Source of the DNA: Candidatus Nomurabacteria bacterium
GTDB lineage: Bacteria; Patescibacteriota; Minisyncoccia; Phycocordibacterales; UBA9973
DNA length: 11,170 nt
Assembly: GCA_021413625.1 (NCBI GenBank)
Contig: JAIOPY010000033.1
Location: 1-11,170, forward strand
Reading direction: 5' to 3'
Below the pieces are notes generated by a model. That model saw nothing but the letters and a program-made list of their open reading frames with translations. It was not told the origin of the DNA and searched no databases. The position numbers and the translations under genes were made by a program. This document shows positions 5,468 to 11,170 of this stretch, piece after piece (within the stretch, counting starts at the first letter, position 1; each line of letters starts with the position of its first letter).

Positions 5468-5881
5468 TTAAAGCATCTTTACATCAATATCAACTCCAGA
5501 TGGAAGAGATAAGTTGGTAAGCGCTTCAACCGTTTTAGCATTCGGATTAATTATATCAATCAATCTTTTATGCACTCTTATCTCAAATTGTTCTCGTGTG
5601 TTTTTGTAGATAAAAGAAGCACGATTCACTGTATATTTTTTTATTTCAGTTGGTAAGGGCACAGGACCAACAACAGTAGCGTCATAGCGCATAGCTGTAT
5701 CAATTATCTGTTTAACCGACGCATCTAATATCTTGCTCTCGTAAGCACGAACTCTGATGCGAAGAACAACATCCCCTTCTTCTTTTCCTTTCTTAGCAGA
5801 GTCAACTGATTTTTTAATCTTTTTCATAACTCCGTCTGCGTCTGCTTTCGGTTTTTTTGTTTTTATTTCTTTAGTTGTCAT
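5468..5881 (-). CDS. rpsJ: 30S ribosomal protein uS10 with N-terminal extension
   Basis: uS10 belongs to the head of the small subunit and, as NusE, also joins antitermination complexes with NusB. The 137-residue product is about 35 longer than usual. The extra N-terminus is lysine-rich and low in complexity (MTTKEIKTKKPKADADGVMK). The core starts near residue 39 with VLRIRVRAYESKILDASVKQ and continues VGPVPLPTEIKKYTVNRASF and REQFEIRVHKRLIDI, all classic uS10. An internal ATG at residue 19 is a possible alternative start; I keep the longer frame. It follows tuf after 39 bases that include a 7-bp hairpin, and no Shine-Dalgarno sequence is visible. Confidence 0.95.
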   Translation of the reverse strand: MTTKEIKTKKPKADADGVMKKIKKSVDSAKKGKEEGDVVLRIRVRAYESKILDASVKQIIDTAMRYDATVVGPVPLPTEIKKYTVNRASFIYKNTREQFEIRVHKRLIDIINPNAKTVEALTNLSLPSGVDIDVKML

Positions 5882-5886
5882 AAATT

Positions 5887-5913
5887 TTAGGCGGAAATTT
5901 TAATAACGCCTAA
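5887..5913 (-). promoter_or_regulatory. Stem-loop between tuf and rpsJ
   Basis: TTAGGCG and CGCCTAA form a perfect 7-bp stem around a 13-base AT-rich loop. It fills most of the 39-base tuf-rpsJ spacer and ends 5 bases before the rpsJ ATG. No U-tract follows, so it is not an obvious terminator. A translational control or RNA-processing role for rpsJ is possible. Confidence 0.5.
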
Positions 5914-5920
5914 TCTAATA

Positions 5921-7114
5921 CTATCCAAGAATTTTTGTAACCACTCCAGCACCAACAGTCTTACCTCCTTCACGGATTGCAAATCTTTGTGCTTCCTCTA
6001 GAGCAACTGGGGTAACCAACTTAACAGTTATCTTCACAGTATCTCCAGGCATAACCATTTCTGTTCCTTCTGCAAGAGTCACATCTCCAGTCACATCAGT
6101 TGTTCTGATGTAGAATTGAGGTTTGTAACCTTTGAAGAATGGAGTGTGGCGACCACCTTCTTCCTTCTTCAAAACATAAATTTCAGCTGTGAAATTATCA
6201 TGAGGAGTAGTTGTTCCTGGCTTACAAAGAACCTGTCCGCGAGTAATGTCTTCTTTCTTAAGACCTCTAAGTAGAATACCTGCGTTGTCTCCAGCCATAC
6301 CTTCTTGAAGGTTTTTATTGAACATTTCAATACCAGTAACTGTAGTCTTTTGAGTTGCTTTAATACCAACAACTTCAACATCTTCACCAACTTTTACCAC
6401 ACCTCTTTCAATTTTACCTGTTACCACTGTTCCACGACCTTCAATTGAGAAGATGTCTTCCACAGGCATAAGGAAAGGCTTGGTAATATCACGTTCCGGA
6501 ACTGGAATATAGGTATCAAGAGCATTAGTAAGTTCAAGAATTTTCTTTGCCCATTCGTCATCAACTGACTTTGATTCAAGAGCTTTAAGAGCTGAACCAC
6601 GGATAACCGGAGCACCAGCGCCATCAAAACCTTGTTTTGTAAGAAGTTCACGTATTTCTTCTTCAACCAAGTCAATCATGTCTTTATCGTCAACCATATC
6701 GCACTTGTTTAAGAAAACGATAATCTTTGGAACACCAACTTGTTTAGCAAGCAAAACGTGTTCACGAGTTTGAGGCATTGCACCATCTGTAGCCGCAACC
6801 ACAAGAATAGAGCCGTCCATTTGAGCGGCACCAGTAATCATGTTCTTGATGTAGTCAGCGTGTCCAGGAGCATCAATGTGAGCGTAGTGACGAGCGTCAG
6901 TAGCGTACTCGTTGTGGGAAATGTTAATAGTAATTCCACGAGCTTTTTCTTCAGGAGCGTTGTCAATCTGGTCAACACCCTTTAGTCTAACTTGCTTTCC
7001 AGCCATGTTTAAAACATGCAAGATAGCTGCTGTTAGAGTAGTCTTACCATGGTCAACGTGACCAATGGTACCAACGTTTACGTGTGGTTTATCTCTTTTA
7101 AATTCTTCTGCCAT
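5921..7114 (-). CDS. tuf: Elongation factor Tu
   Basis: EF-Tu is the GTPase that brings aminoacyl-tRNA to the ribosomal A site. The 397-residue product is full length, with three domains. GTP-binding motifs are intact: GHVDHGKT (18-25), the switch I region [14 protein letters not shown] (81-85), NKCD (136-139) and SAL (174-176). The usual DCPGH has Ala for Cys here, a change at the E. coli Cys81 position that leaves the following catalytic His in place. Domains II and III follow, with [13 protein letters not shown] and [24 protein letters not shown], ending in KILG. It has its own promoter region and a leader of about 120 bases. It is followed closely by rpsJ, as in many bacteria, but fusA is not its direct upstream neighbour. 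Confidence 0.99.
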   Translation of the reverse strand: MAEEFKRDKPHVNVGTIGHVDHGKTTLTAAILHVLNMAGKQVRLKGVDQIDNAPEEKARGITINISHNEYATDARHYAHIDAPGHADYIKNMITGAAQMDGSILVVAATDGAMPQTREHVLLAKQVGVPKIIVFLNKCDMVDDKDMIDLVEEEIRELLTKQGFDGAGAPVIRGSALKALESKSVDDEWAKKILELTNALDTYIPVPERDITKPFLMPVEDIFSIEGRGTVVTGKIERGVVKVGEDVEVVGIKATQKTTVTGIEMFNKNLQEGMAGDNAGILLRGLKKEDITRGQVLCKPGTTTPHDNFTAEIYVLKKEEGGRHTPFFKGYKPQFYIRTTDVTGDVTLAEGTEMVMPGDTVKITVKLVTPVALEEAQRFAIREGGKTVGAGVVTKILG

Positions 7115-7138
7115 ATTCTTAATGTTTAATAGTTAAAA

Positions 7139-7165
7139 CTTAACGTACGAGAACCAGTCGCTAAG
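7139..7165 (-). promoter_or_regulatory. Possible leader hairpin upstream of tuf
   Basis: In the minus-strand transcript CUUAGCG and CGUUAAG can pair as 7 bp with one G-U pair around a 13-base loop, about 24 bases before the tuf ATG. The wobble makes it stable only in RNA from this strand. It is the most GC-rich part of an otherwise AT-rich leader. A regulatory role is a guess. Confidence 0.3.
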
Positions 7166-7217
7166 GCCTAACTACTAATAAAATTAAACTAATAATAATT
7201 AAAAAAACCAATAGAAA

Positions 7218-7236
7218 AACTGCAGAAAGTGCAGTT
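7218..7236 (-). promoter_or_regulatory. 5'-terminal stem-loop in the tuf leader, or terminator of the upstream operon
   Basis: On the minus strand AACTGCA-CTTTC-TGCAGTT forms a 7-bp stem with a 5-base loop, followed by TTTCT. It starts 6 bases after the -10 box of the proposed tuf promoter, as in the rpsS leader. It also lies about 50 bases after the receiver gene's stop, so it may terminate the pyr operon. Confidence 0.6.
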
Positions 7237-7242
7237 ATTCAC

Positions 7243-7270
7243 ATACTAACAAATTAAAAAACATTGTCAA
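7243..7270 (-). promoter_or_regulatory. Sigma70-type promoter for tuf
   Basis: The minus strand has a perfect TTGACA (7270-7265), a 16-base spacer, and TAGTAT (7248-7243), with four of six consensus -10 bases. The predicted start is about 7236, giving a leader of about 120 bases. It lies in the 173-base spacer between the receiver gene and tuf. Confidence 0.6.
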
Positions 7271-7287
7271 TACAGAGAAAATTGGAA

Positions 7288-7728
7288 TTATCTACTATCT
7301 ACTTTTTCCCAAAGCTCTTCCGCTTTTTTAAGCATATCTGCCATAAGAGATGGTTTATACATAAACGCTGTTAAATCCAGCGCCTTTACTTCATCCTCAA
7401 CTTTACCCTCTTCAGCTGAAACCATCATTATTGGTAAATTATTAAAACGTTCATCACCACGAATCTTCTTTAAAGCTTCTAAACCAGTGACTGCTGGCAT
7501 ATTGTTGTCAGTAATAACAAGGTCGTATTTCTCAGTAGAGTTATAAAGTTTATCTAAAAGCATTTGTCCGTCCGAGACAACATCAACGATAAAGCCTTGT
7601 GCTTCAAAAAAATCAACATAATTGTCCCGAATTAAGTGCTCATCTTCAGCTATGAGTATTCTCCGTACTAATTTTTCTTTACCTTCAGGTGTATCTTGTT
7701 TAATTGTTGGGTCAAAAGATTCAGCCAT
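7288..7728 (-). CDS. Stand-alone response-regulator receiver domain protein
   Basis: A CheY-like receiver of 146 residues with no output domain. Residues 1-21 are a hydrophilic leader. The receiver follows with VRRILIAEDEHLIRDNYVDF: Glu28, Asp29 and Glu30 give the acidic Mg-binding pocket. DLVITDNNMP places the phosphorylated aspartate at Asp74. Ser104 in MMVSAEE is the switch residue and Lys125 in YKP the conserved lysine, so all key residues are present and it should be phosphorylated by a histidine kinase. None is visible in the window. It begins 12 bases after pyrF stops and is probably cotranscribed with pyrDEF. With no DNA-binding domain, it must act through protein contacts or as a phosphorelay intermediate. 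No Shine-Dalgarno sequence precedes it. Confidence 0.9.
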   Translation of the reverse strand: MAESFDPTIKQDTPEGKEKLVRRILIAEDEHLIRDNYVDFFEAQGFIVDVVSDGQMLLDKLYNSTEKYDLVITDNNMPAVTGLEALKKIRGDERFNNLPIMMVSAEEGKVEDEVKALDLTAFMYKPSLMADMLKKAEELWEKVDSR

Positions 7729-7740
7729 AAATATATATTA

Positions 7741-8418
7741 TCACAAATTCTTATAATTTCTAATTTCTTCACAAAGCTTTTTAGCTTCTTCCTCAGGATT
7801 TTGGGCTTGGGTAATCTGCCTACCGACTACTAAATAATCTGCTCCGTCTAAAAGTGCTTGAGTTGGAGTACCTACTCTGTTTTGGTCATTTAAATCAACT
7901 CCTGAAGAACGAACACCTGGAACTACTAATTTTAAATCTTTAAATGAATTATCCCCTCGGAGCATTGTTATTTCTTTTGGTGAACAGACAACACCAGAAA
8001 CACCTGCCTCTTGTGCTAGTCTTGTTAAAACCAAAACCACATCATCCACTTCCCTGTTGTAAATTTGTTTAACTTCAGAAGGAGAAAAAGATGTAAGCAT
8101 GGTAACTGCAAAAACTTCTTTCCCGGAAGATACGATTTCCTTCATCATTTTTAAACCACCAGAAGCATGAACGGAAATTATATCGGCAGCAATACTCTCT
8201 GCTCGCAGTTTACCAGTGTTAGGAATATCGTAAAGTTTAAAATCTACCCACACTTTTTCGGCACCAGCCTCTTTTAAAACACGTACTATATCTGGTCCAG
8301 ATTTATCATATAAATTATGGATTTTAACTGCATATACAAGATGACCCACCTTTTTCACAAGCGCCACTACTTCATCTAAGTTTTGTATTTCGTCTATTGC
8401 AAGAATTAATTTCTTCAT
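7741..8418 (-). CDS. pyrF: Orotidine 5'-phosphate decarboxylase
   Basis: PyrF removes CO2 from OMP to give UMP, the last step of de novo pyrimidine synthesis. The 225-residue product is a single TIM-barrel domain of normal length. It opens with ILAID (Asp9, substrate ribose binding) and YAVKIHN (Lys32). The catalytic signature VDFKLYDIPNT carries Asp59, Lys61 and Asp64, completing the Lys-Asp-Lys-Asp array. Near the end, VVPGVRSSGVD and YLVVGRQIT form the phosphate-binding part; Gln replaces the commoner Pro in VGRPIT. Its start overlaps the pyrE stop by four bases (ATGA), a sign of coupled translation, and the receiver gene follows closely. Confidence 0.96.
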   Translation of the reverse strand: MKKLILAIDEIQNLDEVVALVKKVGHLVYAVKIHNLYDKSGPDIVRVLKEAGAEKVWVDFKLYDIPNTGKLRAESIAADIISVHASGGLKMMKEIVSSGKEVFAVTMLTSFSPSEVKQIYNREVDDVVLVLTRLAQEAGVSGVVCSPKEITMLRGDNSFKDLKLVVPGVRSSGVDLNDQNRVGTPTQALLDGADYLVVGRQITQAQNPEEEAKKLCEEIRNYKNL

Positions 8419-9035
8419 TTTTGTTGTTCTAAAAATTTCTTACCATGACCGACTTTAGTGTTAATCGGAATATTGTTTTTACAAAGTGGGCAATCTTTTG
8501 CTTCATACGTATCAATATATAAATTAGTCAAAGCAGAAATAGAATACTCGGAAGAAATAGAATTTATATCTTTATTTTTATTTACCATGGCACATACACC
8601 CACCACTTCTCCCCCACAAGTTTTAACAGCTTCTGCTGTTTTTAAGCTTGATAAGCCTGTAGTTATAATATCTTCAACTACTAAAACTTTTTTACCTTTA
8701 ACATAGCCGTCATAACCCCGAGTAAAAACTTGCCCACAGTTTTCCGTTTTTTCAGTGTATATTCCTAATACTTCTTTACCAGTAAGCTCGCTTAAAAAGC
8801 TCGCCGTCCATTGAGACAAAATTATGCCACCTAAAGCGGGACCCACAACCACTTCTATATTTTTATCTTTATATTTTTCCGCAAAAAGTTTGCAAACCTT
8901 ACTAGTTTCCTTTGTATGTGGATATAAAAAATCCTTATTAACGTAAGTATTAAAATGTAACCCTGAAGTTCCCACAAAGTGGTCATTTGGTAATATCGCC
9001 CCAACCTTAGTAAGTATTTCAATTACTTCATTCAT
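8415..9035 (-). CDS. pyrE: Orotate phosphoribosyltransferase
   Basis: PyrE joins orotate to PRPP to make OMP. The 206-residue product has the type I phosphoribosyltransferase PRPP motif VLVVEDIITTGLSS (117-130) and the upstream VVVGPALGGIIL. Residues 92-110 read IYTEKTENCGQVFTRGYDG. The lysine-rich loop of the E. coli type (RKxxKDHG) is absent, and the pattern looks closer to the Thermus-like branch with AEK...RRGF. A C-terminal segment YEAKDCPLC followed by a second short basic stretch is an add-on not seen in E. coli PyrE; a single CxxC is visible. It begins 5 bases after pyrD stops. GAGG lies very close to its ATG, one of the few Shine-Dalgarno-like sequences here. Confidence 0.92.
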   Translation of the reverse strand: MNEVIEILTKVGAILPNDHFVGTSGLHFNTYVNKDFLYPHTKETSKVCKLFAEKYKDKNIEVVVGPALGGIILSQWTASFLSELTGKEVLGIYTEKTENCGQVFTRGYDGYVKGKKVLVVEDIITTGLSSLKTAEAVKTCGGEVVGVCAMVNKNKDINSISSEYSISALTNLYIDTYEAKDCPLCKNNIPINTKVGHGKKFLEQQK

Positions 9036-9040
9036 TGCCT

Positions 9041-10111
9041 CTATCTTAACCTTTCCTTAACATCTCTAGCAAGGTATGGATTCCACATGGCACCTGTTGC
9101 AGACATCACTACATCTGCTCCAGCATCTTTATATTCAAAAAAATCATTCGGGGTGGTAACTCCTCCGACTCCAATAATTGTATAGGAATATCCTAATTCC
9201 TCCCGAAGTTTCTTTAATTTTTTAACCATATCAATTCCAGCCCACTTAATAGAAGCCCCACATACCCCACTACGCAACCTACCCTCTCCTGAGAGAGCTT
9301 GGTTTCCATTTTCATCAACAATTTCAGCTGATATTGTATTAATAACAGAAATACCTTCCACAATATTACCAATTTTTTTTACTAAATTTTTAAAAGCTTC
9401 GTCATCTTTAAAATAAGCAACTTTAATAACGAGAGGGGTGTTCCCAATAACTTCTTTTATTACAGAAGCAACTTTAACACTGCGTTCTATATCATAACAA
9501 AGTAAATTATTAGTACCTTCGTTGGGACAACTTAAATTTACTTCCATAACTTTTACTCCCGTATCTTTTAAAAGTTCGGCGGTAATACGATAATCATTTA
9601 TATAATCTTCTGCGCTTTGGCCTTCTTTCTTAGTCCCCTGAAAACTCCCCACAACCACCTGACCTTCTTTTGCATACTTCACAACACTTTTTAAATCTTT
9701 TTGCCAAAATTCTGGCTCCTTAGATGGAACTCCAAAAGAATTGGTTATAGAAAGAGGTTCATGATAATTCTTATCAGCAATCAATTTGCCTTGAGCTTTT
9801 TCTAAGCTTAAATCCCCCTCAATTTTTACCGACAAAATATTTGGCGCTGGGTGACAAGGATATTTTCCACTACGAACTGTTTTATATGTCACAATATCAA
9901 ACCCTTTATCTAGTGCAGCTTTAACAAAGTTTCCATTTATTAATGGTCCCGCAGGAATACCAAAAAGAGAATTAACTTTAAAACCGAAAAAATCATACTT
10001 TTGTTCGCTATTATTTTCTACTACTTGCCCATCAGCAAAAACCCCAAAAGGACCTTGTTCAAAGTTTTCTTCATAGGATTTATTTGGGTCGTAGAATGGC
10101 GTTTGAAGCAT
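9041..10111 (-). CDS. pyrD: Dihydroorotate dehydrogenase, class 1-like
   Basis: PyrD oxidises dihydroorotate to orotate using FMN. The 356-residue product is a TIM-barrel flavoprotein. Key parts are IPAGPLINGNFVKAALDKGF (52-71), NSFGVPS near 124-130, VMEVNLSCPNEGTNN with Cys195 as the expected catalytic base (class 1 has Cys where class 2 has Ser), Lys230 in VIKVAY, and the FMN phosphate site GVGGV (314-318) with SATGAMWNP. It is longer than typical class 1 enzymes (about 310), with roughly 40 extra N-terminal residues. No membrane helix is present. The electron acceptor is unclear: no pyrK follows. Other dihydropyrimidine oxidoreductases share this fold, but linkage to pyrE and pyrF supports PyrD. 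Its promoter predicts a leaderless message. Confidence 0.9.
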   Translation of the reverse strand: MLQTPFYDPNKSYEENFEQGPFGVFADGQVVENNSEQKYDFFGFKVNSLFGIPAGPLINGNFVKAALDKGFDIVTYKTVRSGKYPCHPAPNILSVKIEGDLSLEKAQGKLIADKNYHEPLSITNSFGVPSKEPEFWQKDLKSVVKYAKEGQVVVGSFQGTKKEGQSAEDYINDYRITAELLKDTGVKVMEVNLSCPNEGTNNLLCYDIERSVKVASVIKEVIGNTPLVIKVAYFKDDEAFKNLVKKIGNIVEGISVINTISAEIVDENGNQALSGEGRLRSGVCGASIKWAGIDMVKKLKKLREELGYSYTIIGVGGVTTPNDFFEYKDAGADVVMSATGAMWNPYLARDVKERLR

Positions 10112-10118
10112 TCCTAGT

Positions 10119-10146
10119 ATAGTATCAAAAAAATTTAGGATATCAA
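10119..10146 (-). promoter_or_regulatory. Candidate promoter for pyrD, predicting a leaderless transcript
   Basis: The minus strand has TTGATA (10146-10141), a 16-base spacer, and TACTAT (10124-10119). Only 7 bases (ACTAGGA) separate the -10 box from the pyrD ATG, so transcription should start at or next to the start codon. The -35 coincides with the last 6 bases of the inverted-repeat element. An overlapping TATACT with a 19-base spacer is an alternative -10. Confidence 0.5.
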
Positions 10147-10241
10147 AAACATATTTTAAGGGGTTTTGAGGCTGACGAGCCGAAAACTTCAGGATTTTTT
10201 AAGCTTCAAAAAATCCGTACCGGCAAAATATGTTTTTGATA
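10141..10241. repeat. 101-bp inverted-repeat element with two inner hairpins, between fusA and pyrD
   Basis: The ends are a perfect 17-bp inverted repeat (10141-10157 and 10225-10241): TATCAAAAACATATTTT and its complement. Inside are two more hairpins. The first, 10163-10187, has stems GTTTT/AAAAC and GGCT/AGCC around a GACG loop. The second, 10192-10216, is a 9-bp GGATTTTTT/AAAAAATCC stem with a 7-base loop. Together they predict a three-way junction on either strand, as cruciform DNA or RNA. It begins 6 bases after the fusA stop and may serve as its terminator. The outermost TA at both ends is compatible with a miniature element using TA target duplication, but this is inference. Confidence 0.85.
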
Positions 10242-10247
10242 GTTAGA

Positions 10248-11170
10248 CTATTTTCTCGCGGCAATAATAGTTTCAGCTACGTTGTTAGGCACAATGTCGT
10301 AGCGTAAGAATTCCATAGTGAAAGACGCACGGCCTTCAGTCATTGAACGTAGTCCTGTCATGTAACCAAACATTTCAGAAAGGGGCACAATTGCGCGAAC
10401 AACTTTATTCATACCTCTATCTTCCATACCTTCAATAAGTCCACGTTTTGAAGAAAGATTGCCAGTAACATCACCCATGAATTTATCTGGAGTAACAACT
10501 TCTACCTTCATCATTGGTTCCAAAATTACTGGATTAGCACGTTTACATGCATCTTGGATGGCCATTGAAGCAGCGATTTTGAAAGCCATTTCGTTAGAGT
10601 CAACTTCATGGTAAGAACCGTCCCAAAGGTCCACAGAAACATTAACCATTTTAAATCCTGCAAGAATTCCGCGGTCCAAACCTTCTTTAAATCCTTTTTC
10701 ACAAGCAGGAATATATTCTTGTGGAATCACACCTCCTTTAATTGAGTTTATAAATTCAAAACCAACTGAACGTTTAGTATTTTTTGGCAGGTCTTCTATC
10801 TCTTCTTTTGTAAGAGCTTCCATTGGTTTAACTTTAATCTTCACATGTCCGTAGTTACCACGTCCACCTGACTGTTTAATATATTTACCTTCAGCATCAG
10901 CAGAACCATTAATAGTTTCTCGGTAAGCAACTTGAGGTTTACCAACATTTGCTTCTACTGTAAACTCTCTTTTCATACGGTCAACAATAATTTCCAAGTG
11001 CAACTCTCCCATTCCTGCAATAATTGTCTCACCAGTTTCTTGGTCGGTAGATACTTTGAAAGTAGGGTCTTCCTGAGCCAGACGGTTAAGCGCCATACCC
11101 ATTTTTTCTTGGTCGGCTTTTGTCTTTGGTTCAATACGTAAAGAGATAACAGGTTCAGGGAAAACAATTC
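10248..11170 (-). CDS. fusA: Elongation factor G, C-terminal part (domains III-V)
   Basis: EF-G is the GTPase that drives translocation and, with RRF, ribosome recycling. The window shows the last 306 residues; the N-terminal GTPase domain and domain II lie beyond the right edge. The visible frame starts [20 protein letters not shown] (start of domain III), then [15 protein letters not shown] and [20 protein letters not shown]. Domain IV contains [16 protein letters not shown], and domain V ends with [20 protein letters not shown] and [19 protein letters not shown]. All are highly conserved. An internal ATG at 11102 is not the true start, since the conserved frame continues to the window edge. 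Stop is TAG. The next gene is pyrD, not tuf as in the usual str operon. Confidence 0.98.
   Translation of the reverse strand, partial: IVFPEPVISLRIEPKTKADQEKMGMALNRLAQEDPTFKVSTDQETGETIIAGMGELHLEIIVDRMKREFTVEANVGKPQVAYRETINGSADAEGKYIKQSGGRGNYGHVKIKVKPMEALTKEEIEDLPKNTKRSVGFEFINSIKGGVIPQEYIPACEKGFKEGLDRGILAGFKMVNVSVDLWDGSYHEVDSNEMAFKIAASMAIQDACKRANPVILEPMMKVEVVTPDKFMGDVTGNLSSKRGLIEGMEDRGMNKVVRAIVPLSEMFGYMTGLRSMTEGRASFTMEFLRYDIVPNNVAETIIAARK

Noticed and set aside
6169..6675. Minus-strand open frames inside tuf (6169-6390 and 6421-6675)
   Set aside because: Both are shifted frames within full-length EF-Tu, which has no frameshift.
10248..11102. A short EF-G-like gene starting at 11102
   Set aside because: The conserved domain III sequence continues in frame upstream to the window edge, so this is the end of a normal fusA and not a truncated gene.
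1..11170. UGA recoding as glycine, as in some Patescibacteria
   Set aside because: pyrE and pyrF end in TGA at family-normal lengths and no in-frame TGA is seen in conserved genes.
1..11170. tRNA genes, CRISPR arrays or insertion-sequence transposases
   Set aside because: No cloverleaf, spaced direct-repeat array or transposase motif was seen on either strand.

Overview
The window carries a run of informational and housekeeping genes, all on the minus strand, so transcription runs from high to low coordinates. Base composition is AT-rich, spacers are only a few bases, and almost no start codon is preceded by a Shine-Dalgarno sequence. Several ribosomal proteins have lysine-rich tails. UGA is read as stop (pyrE and pyrF end in TGA), so the code is standard. 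These traits suggest a reduced-genome bacterium of the Candidate Phyla Radiation/Patescibacteria, perhaps Parcubacteria. That placement is inference and no species is claimed.

Read in the direction of transcription, the layout is as follows. (1) The 3' part of fusA (EF-G), 11170-10248. (2) A 101-bp perfect-ended inverted-repeat element with two inner hairpins, 10241-10141. (3) A tight pyrD-pyrE-pyrF cluster for the last three steps of UMP synthesis, followed after 12 bases by a stand-alone response-regulator receiver domain. (4) A promoter region and tuf (EF-Tu). (5) The first half of the S10 operon: rpsJ, rplC, rplD, rplW, rplB, closed by a strong intrinsic terminator. (6) A foreign-looking GC-rich islet of about 330 bp with one small basic ORF and a structured 3' tail. 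(7) A near-consensus promoter that restarts the operon: rpsS, rplV, rpsC, rplP, rpmC, rpsQ and the start of rplN.

Two departures from the usual str/S10 arrangement stand out. The pyrimidine/receiver block separates fusA from tuf, and the S10 operon is cut between rplB and rpsS by a terminator, the islet and a new promoter. The promoters proposed for tuf and rpsS share one design: TTGACA, a 16-base spacer, a TAxTAT -10, then after exactly 6 bases a short stem-loop that would form the very 5' end of the mRNA. The pyrD promoter has the same spacing but should give a leaderless message, and its -35 lies in the end of the inverted-repeat element.

The best candidates for something undescribed are the GC-rich islet (2573-2905), the cruciform element (10141-10241) and the shared 5'-terminal hairpin promoters. 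All gene-family calls are from reading the protein sequences; no database search was run.
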